A stretch of 64,000 bases of DNA from NCBI GenBank assembly GCA_032158295.1, contig CM063261.1:5514001-5578000 (forward strand). Direction: 5' to 3'. A program made the position numbers and the translations under genes. The notes below the pieces were generated by a model. The model was not told the origin of the DNA and searched no databases. It saw only the letters and a list, made by a program, of their open reading frames with translations. Below, one piece after another: positions 56,029-64,000 of this stretch (its first letter is position 1; every line of letters begins with the position of its first letter). Origin of the DNA: Pycnopodia helianthoides. Lineage: Eukaryota > Echinodermata > Asteroidea > Forcipulatida > Asteriidae.

Positions 56029-56349
56029 CACGAGTCAGGGACGGCGACTGGGTCTTGCTATTTGGTCTTGCCCGTGTGGGGCTGCCGCTGTTTGTTGCTG
56101 CGTGTTGACGTACCCGCCCCGTCCTGTCCTCACATGTTGCCAACGCCGTAGAGTTCCCGTAAGTGTTACTTCATACTCCGCCAATTAGGGTCAAGCCTGC
56201 TGAGGGTCTATTCTTGCCAGTTAATTCCACAAGTAGTAATTATTTACCAATGAACAATCAACCCTTTTATATTAAACGTGTAATCACCTGACTAGGAGTA
56301 ATTATACCTATATAGGCGTCATCCTTACTTAAAGGTTCCTTCTGGTAGG

Positions 56350-56355
56350 AATAAA
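56350..56355 (+). terminator. LTR polyadenylation signal
   Basis: AATAAA in the 5' LTR, repeated at 63969-63974 in the 3' LTR, where it would end the element's RNA. Confidence 0.6.
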
Positions 56356-56588
56356 GGAAGTGAAAGTTACAACTCTTGTGCTTGTATTATATTTAATCGA
56401 GTCAACCCCGTCATCGGTCCCGCTGGGTGTAATGAAGTGTATTAGGTGTGTAGGATAGGGTGGAGCTTAGAGCGCCTGGTGGTAGACTGCCCCAAAACGG
56501 ACCTGCCTCCGAGTTTGTATTCAACTGCCGCTCGTTGAGTCGACTGAGGGCAAGCCGGGTGTGCCGTCGAGAGTGAGACCGCCACAAA

Positions 56589-56606
56589 TGGTGTCAGAAG
56601 TGGGAT
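56589..56606 (+). other. Primer binding site (tRNA-Leu type)
   Basis: TGGTGTCAGAAGTGGGAT starts two bases after the LTR. It is complementary to the 3' end of a leucine tRNA (CCCACTYCTGACACCA type), the likely primer of minus-strand DNA synthesis. The exact tRNA in this species is not known from the window. Confidence 0.7.
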
Positions 56607-56691
56607 AGGCGCCAAAGCAAATCTTAGAACCTACATTATACACTTAGAGCAGAATTCCACCTAAATAGGAGACAGCACCTTTACAGGTGGA

Positions 56692-59600
56692 ATGGCGAAA
56701 AATCTACTGATGGACTTCGATGAAGAGTTGGTAACTCCAGTGAAGGACAGCCAAAGTAATGAGGACTTAACAGTGAACGAGAGATGTAGGCTGCTTGAGA
56801 CGGAGTTACGGATGATTAAGCTGTGTCTTCAGGCGAGTAACATAAAGAGTGATTCAGGCTACGGTGATTCTTTGGGAAAGCCGTCACTGAGCGCGTCGAT
56901 GAGCACCGGGGAGGGAAACTCGGGTATGCAGTTACTGACACCTACTCCAGTACAACGACGGCGACCAACGCCAAAACCCCGGGCCAGGTTTCAAAGTACA
57001 CCAGCGCCTACTACGGTTCCAGGTGCTGCGACGGGGAATGATGTGTCGCTGACCGGAACTACATTGGGAAACAGTCTGAAGGACAGCCATCTTGCAGGGT
57101 TGACGGGTTTGAGCAGTTTGGCATCTACCTGTGGCAGCAACGCGGAGGATTGCAAGGAGCCTCAACAAAAGAAAGATGATGCTCGTTCAGGCGGAAATCC
57201 CACGTCTAAGGGAACTACCAAAGACGAAGTGAGCAAGATCGGAAGTGGTGCCACCTTACGGCGACCAAACATCACTCCCGACCGATACCACGGGAAGACT
57301 CCGTGGAGAGATTATTTACAGCATTTCCAGGCGTGCAAGTCGGCGAATGAGTGGACGGAGGGCCAGGCTAAGGTGTTCCTAGCGGCGAGTCTACAGGGCG
57401 TCGCACTTAAGGTGCTTGGGAATGGCACCTGTAAGGGAGGAAAACAGACCTACACCGAGTTGGTGGACAGTTTAGAGAAGAGGTTTGGACCAGGGCGTCT
57501 AGCTGAAAACCATTTGATGGAGTTGCGCCACAGACGACAAGGTCCCAAAGAGACCCTTCAAGAATTAGGTCAATCTATTAAGGAGCTTTCGGCCCTGGCT
57601 TATCCAGAGCTGACGGATGAGGGCCGTGATCGCCTAGCAAGGGGACATTTCTCGGATGCAATTGAGAGTCAGGCGATTAGAGAAGGTATTTTTCGCACAA
57701 CACCTTCTACACTAGAGGAGGCAGTGAGGGCTGCACTAGCAACAGAAAGCTTCCATAAAATAGAGGAAAATCGAGAGGGTAGGAAAGCGAAGTTCGCCAG
57801 GGTGCTGGAGGAAGATCCTGATGTCGTTTTCAAGGAAATGCGTGAGGACTTCCGTCGGATGGAGAAGAACATGCTCAAGGCGCAGGAAGAAATGAAGGCT
57901 CAGATGGGAATGATGAGTCGGTGCACGCCTACCAACAATAGACCAAATAAAACAGACGTGGAAAGGATAGCAGGGGATGTTATCTGTTATAGGTGTCATG
58001 GGAAGGGGCACTATGCAAGGAACTGCAGTCGCCCAGCAGTCCAAAAGCTGGTATCAGGGAAACGACCAGCAGCCTACTCAGGGGCCCGAGGGGAGGCTGG
58101 GTGTACAGCAGGGCCAACAGGTGACAAAAGATGTGGCGGAGAGAAGTTAGAGACTGCAGGCACAGATGGTCTATGTATGTCTCCGAGGATGGCAGGGGTA
58201 AATAGTGGCCTATACGTCCCAGCTATAGTGAGGGGGGAGAAGGTGAATCTTCTGGTTGATACAGGCGCCACAGACACGGTTCTGTCGTCTACATTCTTCT
58301 ATGAAATTCCACCAGAAAAAAGGCCGATATTGAGGACCATGGGCTCCAGAGTGCGAACAGCCGATGGTAGCCTTTTGCAGACCATTGGGAGCGCCTTTGT
58401 TGAAGTACAAGTTGGGCGAACTGCTCTCTTATTGGACATTGTGTTTGGCAACATAGGCACAATGAAAGGAATCCTGGGCATGGATTTCTTGGTGAAAAGT
58501 AGAGGCTGTTTAGATTTCCACTCTCTTGAGCTGAAGATCAACGGAGAGAAAGTGAGGTGCACTGACACCAAAGGCTACAAGTTTTGTGCTAGAGTGATTG
58601 TAATGAAGACGACTATTATACCACCAGGACATGAGGCTATTGTACCTGGGCAGGTTACCGGAAAGGTGAAGGTGACTGGCCTGGGCATCATGGAACCAGC
58701 GGAGAGAGGTGAAATTGCTGACAAGGGTATGGTAATGGCGCGATCATTGGTGACTGCTACTGACAAGGTACTCCCTATTAGAGTGTTCAATCCCGGAATG
58801 AGACAGTGCGTGTTAAGGAGAGGAACAATGGCAGGGTTTCTCACGTCAGTAGGCGAGGATGAAGTTGAAGAAAGACATATAGAATCGCCGGAAGTCGGTG
58901 ACAGCAAAGACGTGCCAGAGCACCTAAAAGACCTTTTCCAGAGATGCAAAGAAGGAGTAGACGCCAAGTATCACACCAGGATAGCTAAATTGCTCCTGAG
59001 TTTTCAGGATGTATTTTCAAAGGGAGACATGGACATCGGACGAACTGGTCTCGTTCGTCACAAAATAGTGACAGGCGATGCTCGACCTATACGGGAGCGC
59101 CCAAGACGTTATCCTACACAGGAGCAACAGGAAATTAGCACTCAAGTACAAACGATGCTTCAAGACGGCATCATTGAGTGTTCAGACAGCCCCTGGGCGT
59201 CTAATGTAGTCCTTGTGAAAAAGAAAGACGGCACCAAAAGGTTCTGCGTCGACTACCGCCGCCTTAAGAGCGTAACCATTAAGGACGCCTACCCAATCCC
59301 CCGAATTGATGATTCTTTAGACACCTTGTCAGGTTCGAAGTGGTTTTCCACTTTGGACCTGGCATCGGGATATTGGCAGGTGGAGTTGGACGAAGAAGCG
59401 AAGCAGAAATCAGCTTTTGTGGTGCGCGGAGGATTGTTTTCATGGCGTGTAATGCCCTTCGGGCTCTGCAACGCACCCTCGACATTCGAGAGGTTGATGG
59501 AGAGGGTTCTGGCTGGGCTTCATTGGGAAACACTACTTGTATACCTCGATGATGTAATTGTCTTTGCTAAAACGGTAGAGGAAGAACTCACCCGCCTAGA

Positions 59601-62094
59601 GACGGTGTTTCAGCGCCTTAGAGGAGCAGGGCTAAAGCTTAAGCCAAGGAAATGCGAGCTGTTTCAGAAGAGTGTCCTGTATTTGGGACATATAGTGTCT
59701 GGCGATGGGATAACAACGGATCCTGCAAAGATCAGTGCGGTAAAAGAGTGGCCAGCGCCTAAAAGCGTAAAGGAAGTCCAGAGCTTCCTAGGCCTATCAT
59801 CGTACTACCGACGTTTCATCAGAGGTTTTGCAGATGTGGCCCGCCCACTACATCGACTGACCGAGAAGGCTAGGGATTTTGAATGGAATGAAGAGACAGA
59901 GAGAGCATTTCAAGAACTAAAGACGTGCCTACAAGAAGCGCCTATTCTGGCTTATCCAGACCCAAATGGAGAATATATACTCGACACCGATGCCAGTGGT
60001 TTTGGCATAGGTGCTGTGCTTTCCCAAGTATTTGAAGGACAGGAAAAGGTGATCGCCTACGCTAGTAGAACTTTGAGTAAACCGGAGCGCAATTACTGTG
60101 TGACCCGGCGAGAGCTTCTGGCAGTGGTCGTATTCCTGAAAAAGTTTAGGCAGTACCTATATGGGCGGAAGATCACCATTAGAACGGATCACGGTGCCCT
60201 TAAATGGCTTACCAATTTCCGGGAACCTGATGGGCAAATGGCCAGGTGGCTTCAGGTGATTAGTGAATATGACTTCACAATTACACATCGTGCCGGCCGT
60301 TCACATGGAAACGCGGACGGGTTATCACGAAAGCCGTGCACCCAGTGCGGGAGGACAGATCAGGCACCTGAGCTTAAGAAGGAGCCAAGTGAATGTGCAG
60401 ATGCCAGCCAAGTTACTTCGGGGGAGTCGGGAATAAGAGTCGTTGCTATAGAACCTACCATCGCCAGAGATGAGTGGAGAAATGCGCAGAAAGGCGATAA
60501 TTCTATCAAGTGGGTACTGCAGGCCAAAGAGCAGTCAGAGATAAGGCCAGTTTGGGACGCTTTCTCATCCTGTTCTTCTGCCAAGAAATCATACTGGCTG
60601 TTGTGGGACCAACTAGAGGTCCGAGATGGATTGCTATCTAGGCGTTGGGAATCTGACGATGGTTGTCAAGTTAGATGGAAGGTGGTCTTACCGAGCGCCT
60701 ACCGTAAGGAGTTAGTTTTGGAACTACATGCAGGAAAGTCCAGTGGACACCTCGGGATGAAGAAGACTTTGGCGAAGGTTCGTCAAAGATTTTATTGGGC
60801 AGGCATGGGAGCTGATGTACGGTCCGCAGTTAGGCAGTGTGATGTCTGTGCCAGTAAAAAGTCTCCTGCGAGGAAAAGAAGGGCACCTCTGCAGCAAGTA
60901 ATAGTAGGAGCACCGATGGAGAGAATTGCCCTGGACATAGTCGGGCCACTTCCAGAGACAGAAGGAGGGAATCGGTATATTCTTGTTGTGGGCGACTACT
61001 TCAGCAAATGGGTGGAAGCGTACCCGGTAACAGACGAGAAGGCAGTGACCGTGGCAGGGAAGTTAGTAGAAGAGTTTGTGTGTCGATTCGGGGTTCCTCA
61101 GAGGTTGCATTCAGATCAGGGGAGGAACTTTGAGTCCGAGGTTTTCACTCAGATGTGCAGCATCCTTGGGATTGAAAAAACACGCACAACACCTTACAAT
61201 CCCAAGTCCGATGGAATGATAGAGAGGTTTAATCGGACCCTGTTAACCATGATCTCCTTGATGATAGAGCCACATAGGCGTCAACGTGATTGGGATACAA
61301 AGCTCCCTTTTGCGACCTTCGCCTACAGATCAACGCCTCAGGAGTCCACAGGCGAATCACCCAATATGCTGATGCTAGGCCGCGAGGTTAAGCTGCCAAT
61401 TGATTTGACAATTGAACTACCGACTGAGGAGGATAAAGAAATCACAACAGACTATGCTTTGAGGCTAAGGGAGAACCTCCGTTCCGCTCACGATCGAGCA
61501 AGAGACTGTCTCAAACAAAGCGCTAGGCGCCAGAAAAGGAACTACGACAGGCGTGTAGTTGAGGGAAAACTGTCTAGGGGGCAGTTCGTCTGGCTGCATA
61601 ATCCAGCGAAAACTAAAGGTCTGTCACCCAAGCTACAGCGTAGATGGGAGGGACCGTACCTGATTGTAGACAAATTGTCCGACGTAGTATTCCGAATCCA
61701 GAGTAAGCCACGGGGCCGGATGAAAGTTATCCATTACGATCGTCTGAAACCCTACGAGGGTGAGGCCTTAGAATCATGGATTGTCCCTGAAGAACCTGAA
61801 CCTGAGACGGTTCTGCCTACGAGTGAAGTGAGGTCTGAAGGGGATGAAAGAGACGTTAGAACTCCCAGTGCGGGTGTTGGAGAAGTGACACTATCTCAGT
61901 CACCCGTCTCCTCCGCACGACAGGAAGGGGTAACAACCCTGAACGAAATGGAGAGACCTGCTCCTGTGCAGGAACCTTCAGCCACGGAAGATTTTCCGGA
62001 AGTTGCAGGACAGCATGACGATGTGCAGACGTCGCACCCACCACGACGAAACCCAGGAAGACGGCGGAGAAAGCCGCAGCGTTTCCTGCAGTAG
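56692..62094 (+). CDS. Gag-Pol polyprotein of Ty3/gypsy element, intact
   Basis: One open frame of 1800 codons, so Gag and Pol are fused without frameshift. Order: Gag with one CCHC zinc knuckle (CYRCHGKGHYARNC, residues 432-445); aspartic protease (VDTGATDTVLS, D523); RT with YLDD at 951-954; RNase H (LDTDASGFGIG, about 1098); integrase with H1346, H1353, C1383, C1386 and catalytic D1415, D1475, E1511 (35 residues between the last two); then a GPY/F module (GPYLIV, about 1654) and no chromodomain. All catalytic residues are present. The ATG lies 86 bases after the primer site. It stands in the intron of the HSDL1-like gene, same orientation. Confidence 0.95.
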   Translation: MAKNLLMDFDEELVTPVKDSQSNEDLTVNERCRLLETELRMIKLCLQASNIKSDSGYGDSLGKPSLSASMSTGEGNSGMQLLTPTPVQRRRPTPKPRARFQSTPAPTTVPGAATGNDVSLTGTTLGNSLKDSHLAGLTGLSSLASTCGSNAEDCKEPQQKKDDARSGGNPTSKGTTKDEVSKIGSGATLRRPNITPDRYHGKTPWRDYLQHFQACKSANEWTEGQAKVFLAASLQGVALKVLGNGTCKGGKQTYTELVDSLEKRFGPGRLAENHLMELRHRRQGPKETLQELGQSIKELSALAYPELTDEGRDRLARGHFSDAIESQAIREGIFRTTPSTLEEAVRAALATESFHKIEENREGRKAKFARVLEEDPDVVFKEMREDFRRMEKNMLKAQEEMKAQMGMMSRCTPTNNRPNKTDVERIAGDVICYRCHGKGHYARNCSRPAVQKLVSGKRPAAYSGARGEAGCTAGPTGDKRCGGEKLETAGTDGLCMSPRMAGVNSGLYVPAIVRGEKVNLLVDTGATDTVLSSTFFYEIPPEKRPILRTMGSRVRTADGSLLQTIGSAFVEVQVGRTALLLDIVFGNIGTMKGILGMDFLVKSRGCLDFHSLELKINGEKVRCTDTKGYKFCARVIVMKTTIIPPGHEAIVPGQVTGKVKVTGLGIMEPAERGEIADKGMVMARSLVTATDKVLPIRVFNPGMRQCVLRRGTMAGFLTSVGEDEVEERHIESPEVGDSKDVPEHLKDLFQRCKEGVDAKYHTRIAKLLLSFQDVFSKGDMDIGRTGLVRHKIVTGDARPIRERPRRYPTQEQQEISTQVQTMLQDGIIECSDSPWASNVVLVKKKDGTKRFCVDYRRLKSVTIKDAYPIPRIDDSLDTLSGSKWFSTLDLASGYWQVELDEEAKQKSAFVVRGGLFSWRVMPFGLCNAPSTFERLMERVLAGLHWETLLVYLDDVIVFAKTVEEELTRLETVFQRLRGAGLKLKPRKCELFQKSVLYLGHIVSGDGITTDPAKISAVKEWPAPKSVKEVQSFLGLSSYYRRFIRGFADVARPLHRLTEKARDFEWNEETERAFQELKTCLQEAPILAYPDPNGEYILDTDASGFGIGAVLSQVFEGQEKVIAYASRTLSKPERNYCVTRRELLAVVVFLKKFRQYLYGRKITIRTDHGALKWLTNFREPDGQMARWLQVISEYDFTITHRAGRSHGNADGLSRKPCTQCGRTDQAPELKKEPSECADASQVTSGESGIRVVAIEPTIARDEWRNAQKGDNSIKWVLQAKEQSEIRPVWDAFSSCSSAKKSYWLLWDQLEVRDGLLSRRWESDDGCQVRWKVVLPSAYRKELVLELHAGKSSGHLGMKKTLAKVRQRFYWAGMGADVRSAVRQCDVCASKKSPARKRRAPLQQVIVGAPMERIALDIVGPLPETEGGNRYILVVGDYFSKWVEAYPVTDEKAVTVAGKLVEEFVCRFGVPQRLHSDQGRNFESEVFTQMCSILGIEKTRTTPYNPKSDGMIERFNRTLLTMISLMIEPHRRQRDWDTKLPFATFAYRSTPQESTGESPNMLMLGREVKLPIDLTIELPTEEDKEITTDYALRLRENLRSAHDRARDCLKQSARRQKRNYDRRVVEGKLSRGQFVWLHNPAKTKGLSPKLQRRWEGPYLIVDKLSDVVFRIQSKPRGRMKVIHYDRLKPYEGEALESWIVPEEPEPETVLPTSEVRSEGDERDVRTPSAGVGEVTLSQSPVSSARQEGVTTLNEMERPAPVQEPSATEDFPEVAGQHDDVQTSHPPRRNPGRRRRKPQRFLQ

Positions 62095-62246
62095 GAGATA
62101 GTCATAAGAAGGCGGTAGTTAGACCCGCCCATCAGTATAGACGGAGCTAGTGTACAATATAGGAATATATAGCAGTAGGAGTATCAAGTAGAAGTAGGAA
62201 GATAAGAGAATCTCCACCTAAGAAGGCGTCCTCAACTAGGAAGCCG

Positions 62247-62657
62247 ATGAAGGATGATACACAGCGTAAAGAGTCAAAGAAACGTGGTCTGAATGCTGCC
62301 GAGAGTGATCGAGCAAAGGTAGATAAAGTCAAGAAACCTGCACCTTGTACGGTGTCCCGAGCGCCTGAGGATCTACCGTTGGATTTGTCCTCCTCTGGGA
62401 AAGAGGCACCTAGACAAGTGGTGACTGGCCCAACCCCCAGCTCGCAAGAGACACCTGGTGAGTTATCTGCGAATGGCGGCCTGATAGTGGACGTACCAGA
62501 AGCTGCAGGAGAGGAAGAGGTACTCACGGCGAACGATGAAGTCCTGCTTGAAGTTGAGGGGCAACGTGAGGAAATAGCCGTGTTAGATCTGTCTCCTACA
62601 CCTATGGATTGGGACCTGGAGGGCATACTACAGACAAGGCTCCCAGAAAGGTGGTGA
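62247..62657 (+). CDS. Extra 3' ORF A of the Ty3/gypsy element
   Basis: 136 codons after pol in the position where some elements keep env. Highly charged: a lysine-rich start (MKDDTQRKESKKRGLNAAE), then a proline/serine and acidic part ending PTPMDWDLEGIL. No signal peptide, membrane segment or cysteine pattern, so not an envelope protein. The frame stays open upstream to about 62165, so a spliced start is possible. It overlaps ORF B in another frame. No family recognised. Confidence 0.55.
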   Translation: MKDDTQRKESKKRGLNAAESDRAKVDKVKKPAPCTVSRAPEDLPLDLSSSGKEAPRQVVTGPTPSSQETPGELSANGGLIVDVPEAAGEEEVLTANDEVLLEVEGQREEIAVLDLSPTPMDWDLEGILQTRLPERW

Positions 62658-63181
62658 GTGGAAAAGCACTGGGCATGATGGAGATGCTGCGGGACAGGAA
62701 CAAGGGTCTGGCTGAGTCTGAGGGGAACAACAAATCTTCACCGGGAGAGAAGCCCATCCCAGCCTGGCTACAACCAATGCTTCCTGAGAAGCTCCTACCT
62801 GGGCAGACGGTTCGCATAAGAGAGATACGAGAAACCTACCTGTATGGTGAGGAAGGGAAGACCATCTGCGGTGAGATAAAGCGAGACTACGAGGTAGTGT
62901 TCCTGCGTCCCATACCGGTAGAGAAACCGAAGGAGTCCAGTGCGGTACCCAAAGTAAGCCGTATTCGTCGCCTGGTTCGATGTCCAGATGATGATGGAGT
63001 GGTAGCTGCCGGGCAACCTCCCACTCAAGAGCAACTGGAGAGAGCTATGCTTGGACGAATCAGCAAGGTGACAGAGACCGCCTCCAGGTGTGTTTACAAG
63101 GGTGGAATGAAGCTGACCAAGGACAAGACAAAACGGACCTTTGATGTTAACTTTATGATGGGGGTGACCGAGGAGTACTAG
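62570..63181 (+). CDS. Extra 3' ORF B of the Ty3/gypsy element
   Basis: Open from 62570 and overlapping ORF A by about 88 nt in the -1 frame. The first good ATG comes only at about 62675 (MMEMLRDRNKG). It contains PIPAWLQPMLPEKLLPGQTV, basic SRIRRLVRCPDD and a C-terminal KLTKDKTKRTFDVNFMMGVT. No membrane segment and no family recognised. It could be the second half of ORF A, reached by -1 frameshifting, or ORF A and B could be one gene broken by an indel. Confidence 0.5.
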   Translation, partial: GNSRVRSVSYTYGLGPGGHTTDKAPRKVVSGKALGMMEMLRDRNKGLAESEGNNKSSPGEKPIPAWLQPMLPEKLLPGQTVRIREIRETYLYGEEGKTICGEIKRDYEVVFLRPIPVEKPKESSAVPKVSRIRRLVRCPDDDGVVAAGQPPTQEQLERAMLGRISKVTETASRCVYKGGMKLTKDKTKRTFDVNFMMGVTEEY

Positions 63182-63510
63182 GCAGCACCCGCCGTGGAGA
63201 AGAAGAGTGCAGGAGCCTTAGAAGTCCGTTGTACGCGTTTACTTAAAGTTTATATGTTCTTCCAAAGATTTGTACACTATTTTTGAGTAAAGGGTTACTT
63301 TTTGTTTTAGTTAAAGCTTTTCATTGTTGTATTAAAGCTCATGTTACGCCTGTTTAGGTGAAGTAAGAGAAAGTTTATGTAAAGTTGTGGATGACGCCTA
63401 AAGTTAAAGATTGTATAAAAGATTGTTATATTAAAGTTTTTATGCTGTATTTCGCCTTTATAGGATGTCAGATTAGAGGTCAGGGACTGACCAATCTTGG
63501 AGCGTGGCTA
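63182..63510 (+). other. 3' untranslated region of the Ty3/gypsy element
   Basis: Non-coding, with repeated ttaaagtt-type motifs. I see no clear polypurine tract just before the LTR at 63511; the nearest purine-rich run (gattagaggtcaggga) is about 20 bases upstream. Confidence 0.5.
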
Positions 63511-64000
63511 TGTAGCGAAATATAAGGACGCCCTCTTTCTTAGATCATATCCCATAGTAGTTACTTGAGTGGTTACCGGACGTCTTCCACTGTTGAAGAC
63601 GCGGGCGTTTAGAACGACCACTGTCCGTGCCGCACGAGGTATATAAACACGAGTCAGGGACGGCGACTGGGTCTTGCTATTTGGTCTTGCCCGTGTGGGG
63701 CTGCCGCTGTTTGTTGCTGCGTGTTGACGTACCCGCCCCGTCCTGTCCTCACATGTTGCCAACGCCGTAGAGTTCCCGTAAGTGTTACTTCATACTCCGC
63801 CAATTAGGGTCAAGCCTGCTGAGGGTCTATTCTTGCCAGTTAATTCCACAAGTAGTAATTATTTACCAATGAACAATCAACCCTTTTATATTAAACGTGT
63901 AATCACCTGACTAGGAGTAATTATACCTATATAGGCGTCATCCTTACTTAAAGGTTCCTTCTGGTAGGAATAAAGGAAGTGAAAGTTACAACTCTTGTGC
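63511..64000 (+). repeat. 3' LTR, truncated by window end
   Basis: Starts TGTAGCGAAATATAAGG and follows the 5' LTR through the last base of the window, with one extra A near its start as the only difference I see. About 205 bases should lie beyond 64000. Confidence 0.9.

Larger units (their letters stand above)
55893..56586 (+). repeat. 5' LTR
   Basis: 694 bp from TGTAGCGAAATA to GCCACA, with TG...CA ends. Carries a TATA box (56021) and an AATAAA signal (56350), so the promoter and RNA 3' end signals of the element lie here. Left flank gatac; the matching target duplication lies beyond the window. Confidence 0.9.
55893..64000 (+). mobile_element. Young Ty3/gypsy LTR retrotransposon (3' LTR cut by window end)
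   Basis: The 5' LTR (55893-56586), primer binding site, intact Gag-Pol frame, two extra 3' frames and the start of the 3' LTR (63511 onward) are in order. Domain order PR-RT-RNaseH-INT places it in Ty3/gypsy. The LTRs differ by one inserted base in the ~490 bp that can be compared, so ins. Confidence 0.95.

Noticed and set aside
55682..56143. Minus-strand 153-codon frame and its copy at 63508-63762
   Set aside because: It lies inside the LTRs on the strand opposite to the element and repeats only because the LTRs are repeated.
62247..63181. ORFs A and B as an envelope gene
   Set aside because: No signal peptide, transmembrane segment, cleavage site or cysteine pattern.
1..64000. tRNA or rRNA genes
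   Set aside because: Only tRNA-derived SINE heads were seen; none folds as a complete tRNA by eye.

Overview
The window is animal nuclear DNA. Its genes have spliced exons with GT/AG borders, it is AT-rich and full of transposons, and there are no bacterial features. Two conserved animal genes are recognisable. The transposon mix fits a marine invertebrate, most likely an echinoderm: a DIRS element, a CR1/L2-like LINE with a 2A-like motif, P-like elements with a THAP exon, and a Ty3/gypsy element. The phylum is inference only.

Region 1 (about 10.1-25.5 kb, minus strand) holds a complete nine-exon ortholog of ZFAND4/ANUBL1, with an N-terminal ubiquitin-like domain and a C-terminal AN1 zinc finger. 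All nine exons were placed from splice sites, reading phase and recognisable protein sequence. Exon 6 is 701 nt instead of a multiple of three, so the gene as read is frameshifted before the zinc finger. Introns carry MITEs, a tRNA-type SINE and three near-perfect hairpins.

Region 2 (about 26-34.4 kb) is a run of inverted-repeat elements: a foldback-type palindrome with internal ~190-bp tandem units, a P-like transposon (8-bp target duplication, 32-bp perfect terminal inverted repeats, THAP-domain exon), a small related MITE, and a 2.8-kb long-TIR element between TTAA sites.

Region 3 (34,441-50,477) is one DIRS-type tyrosine-recombinase retrotransposon on the minus strand, stretched to 16 kb by nested insertions. 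It has inverted terminal repeats, an internal complementary region that spells the joined ends of the element, Gag, RT/RNase H and tyrosine recombinase. Gag is split by three insertions: a ~3.2-kb TIR element (itself hit by a P-like MITE and a LINE fragment), a 148-bp MITE, and a 6.8-kb LINE. The LINE carries a TTAA-flanked element and a hAT-like element, and the hAT-like element carries another MITE.

Region 4 (52.8 kb to the end, plus strand) holds the first four recognised exons of a short-chain dehydrogenase most like HSDL1. Its downstream part must lie beyond the window. In the following intron sits a young Ty3/gypsy element with near-identical LTRs, an intact 1800-codon Gag-Pol frame, and two extra overlapping reading frames between pol and the 3' LTR that do not look like an envelope gene. 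The 3' LTR is cut by the window end.
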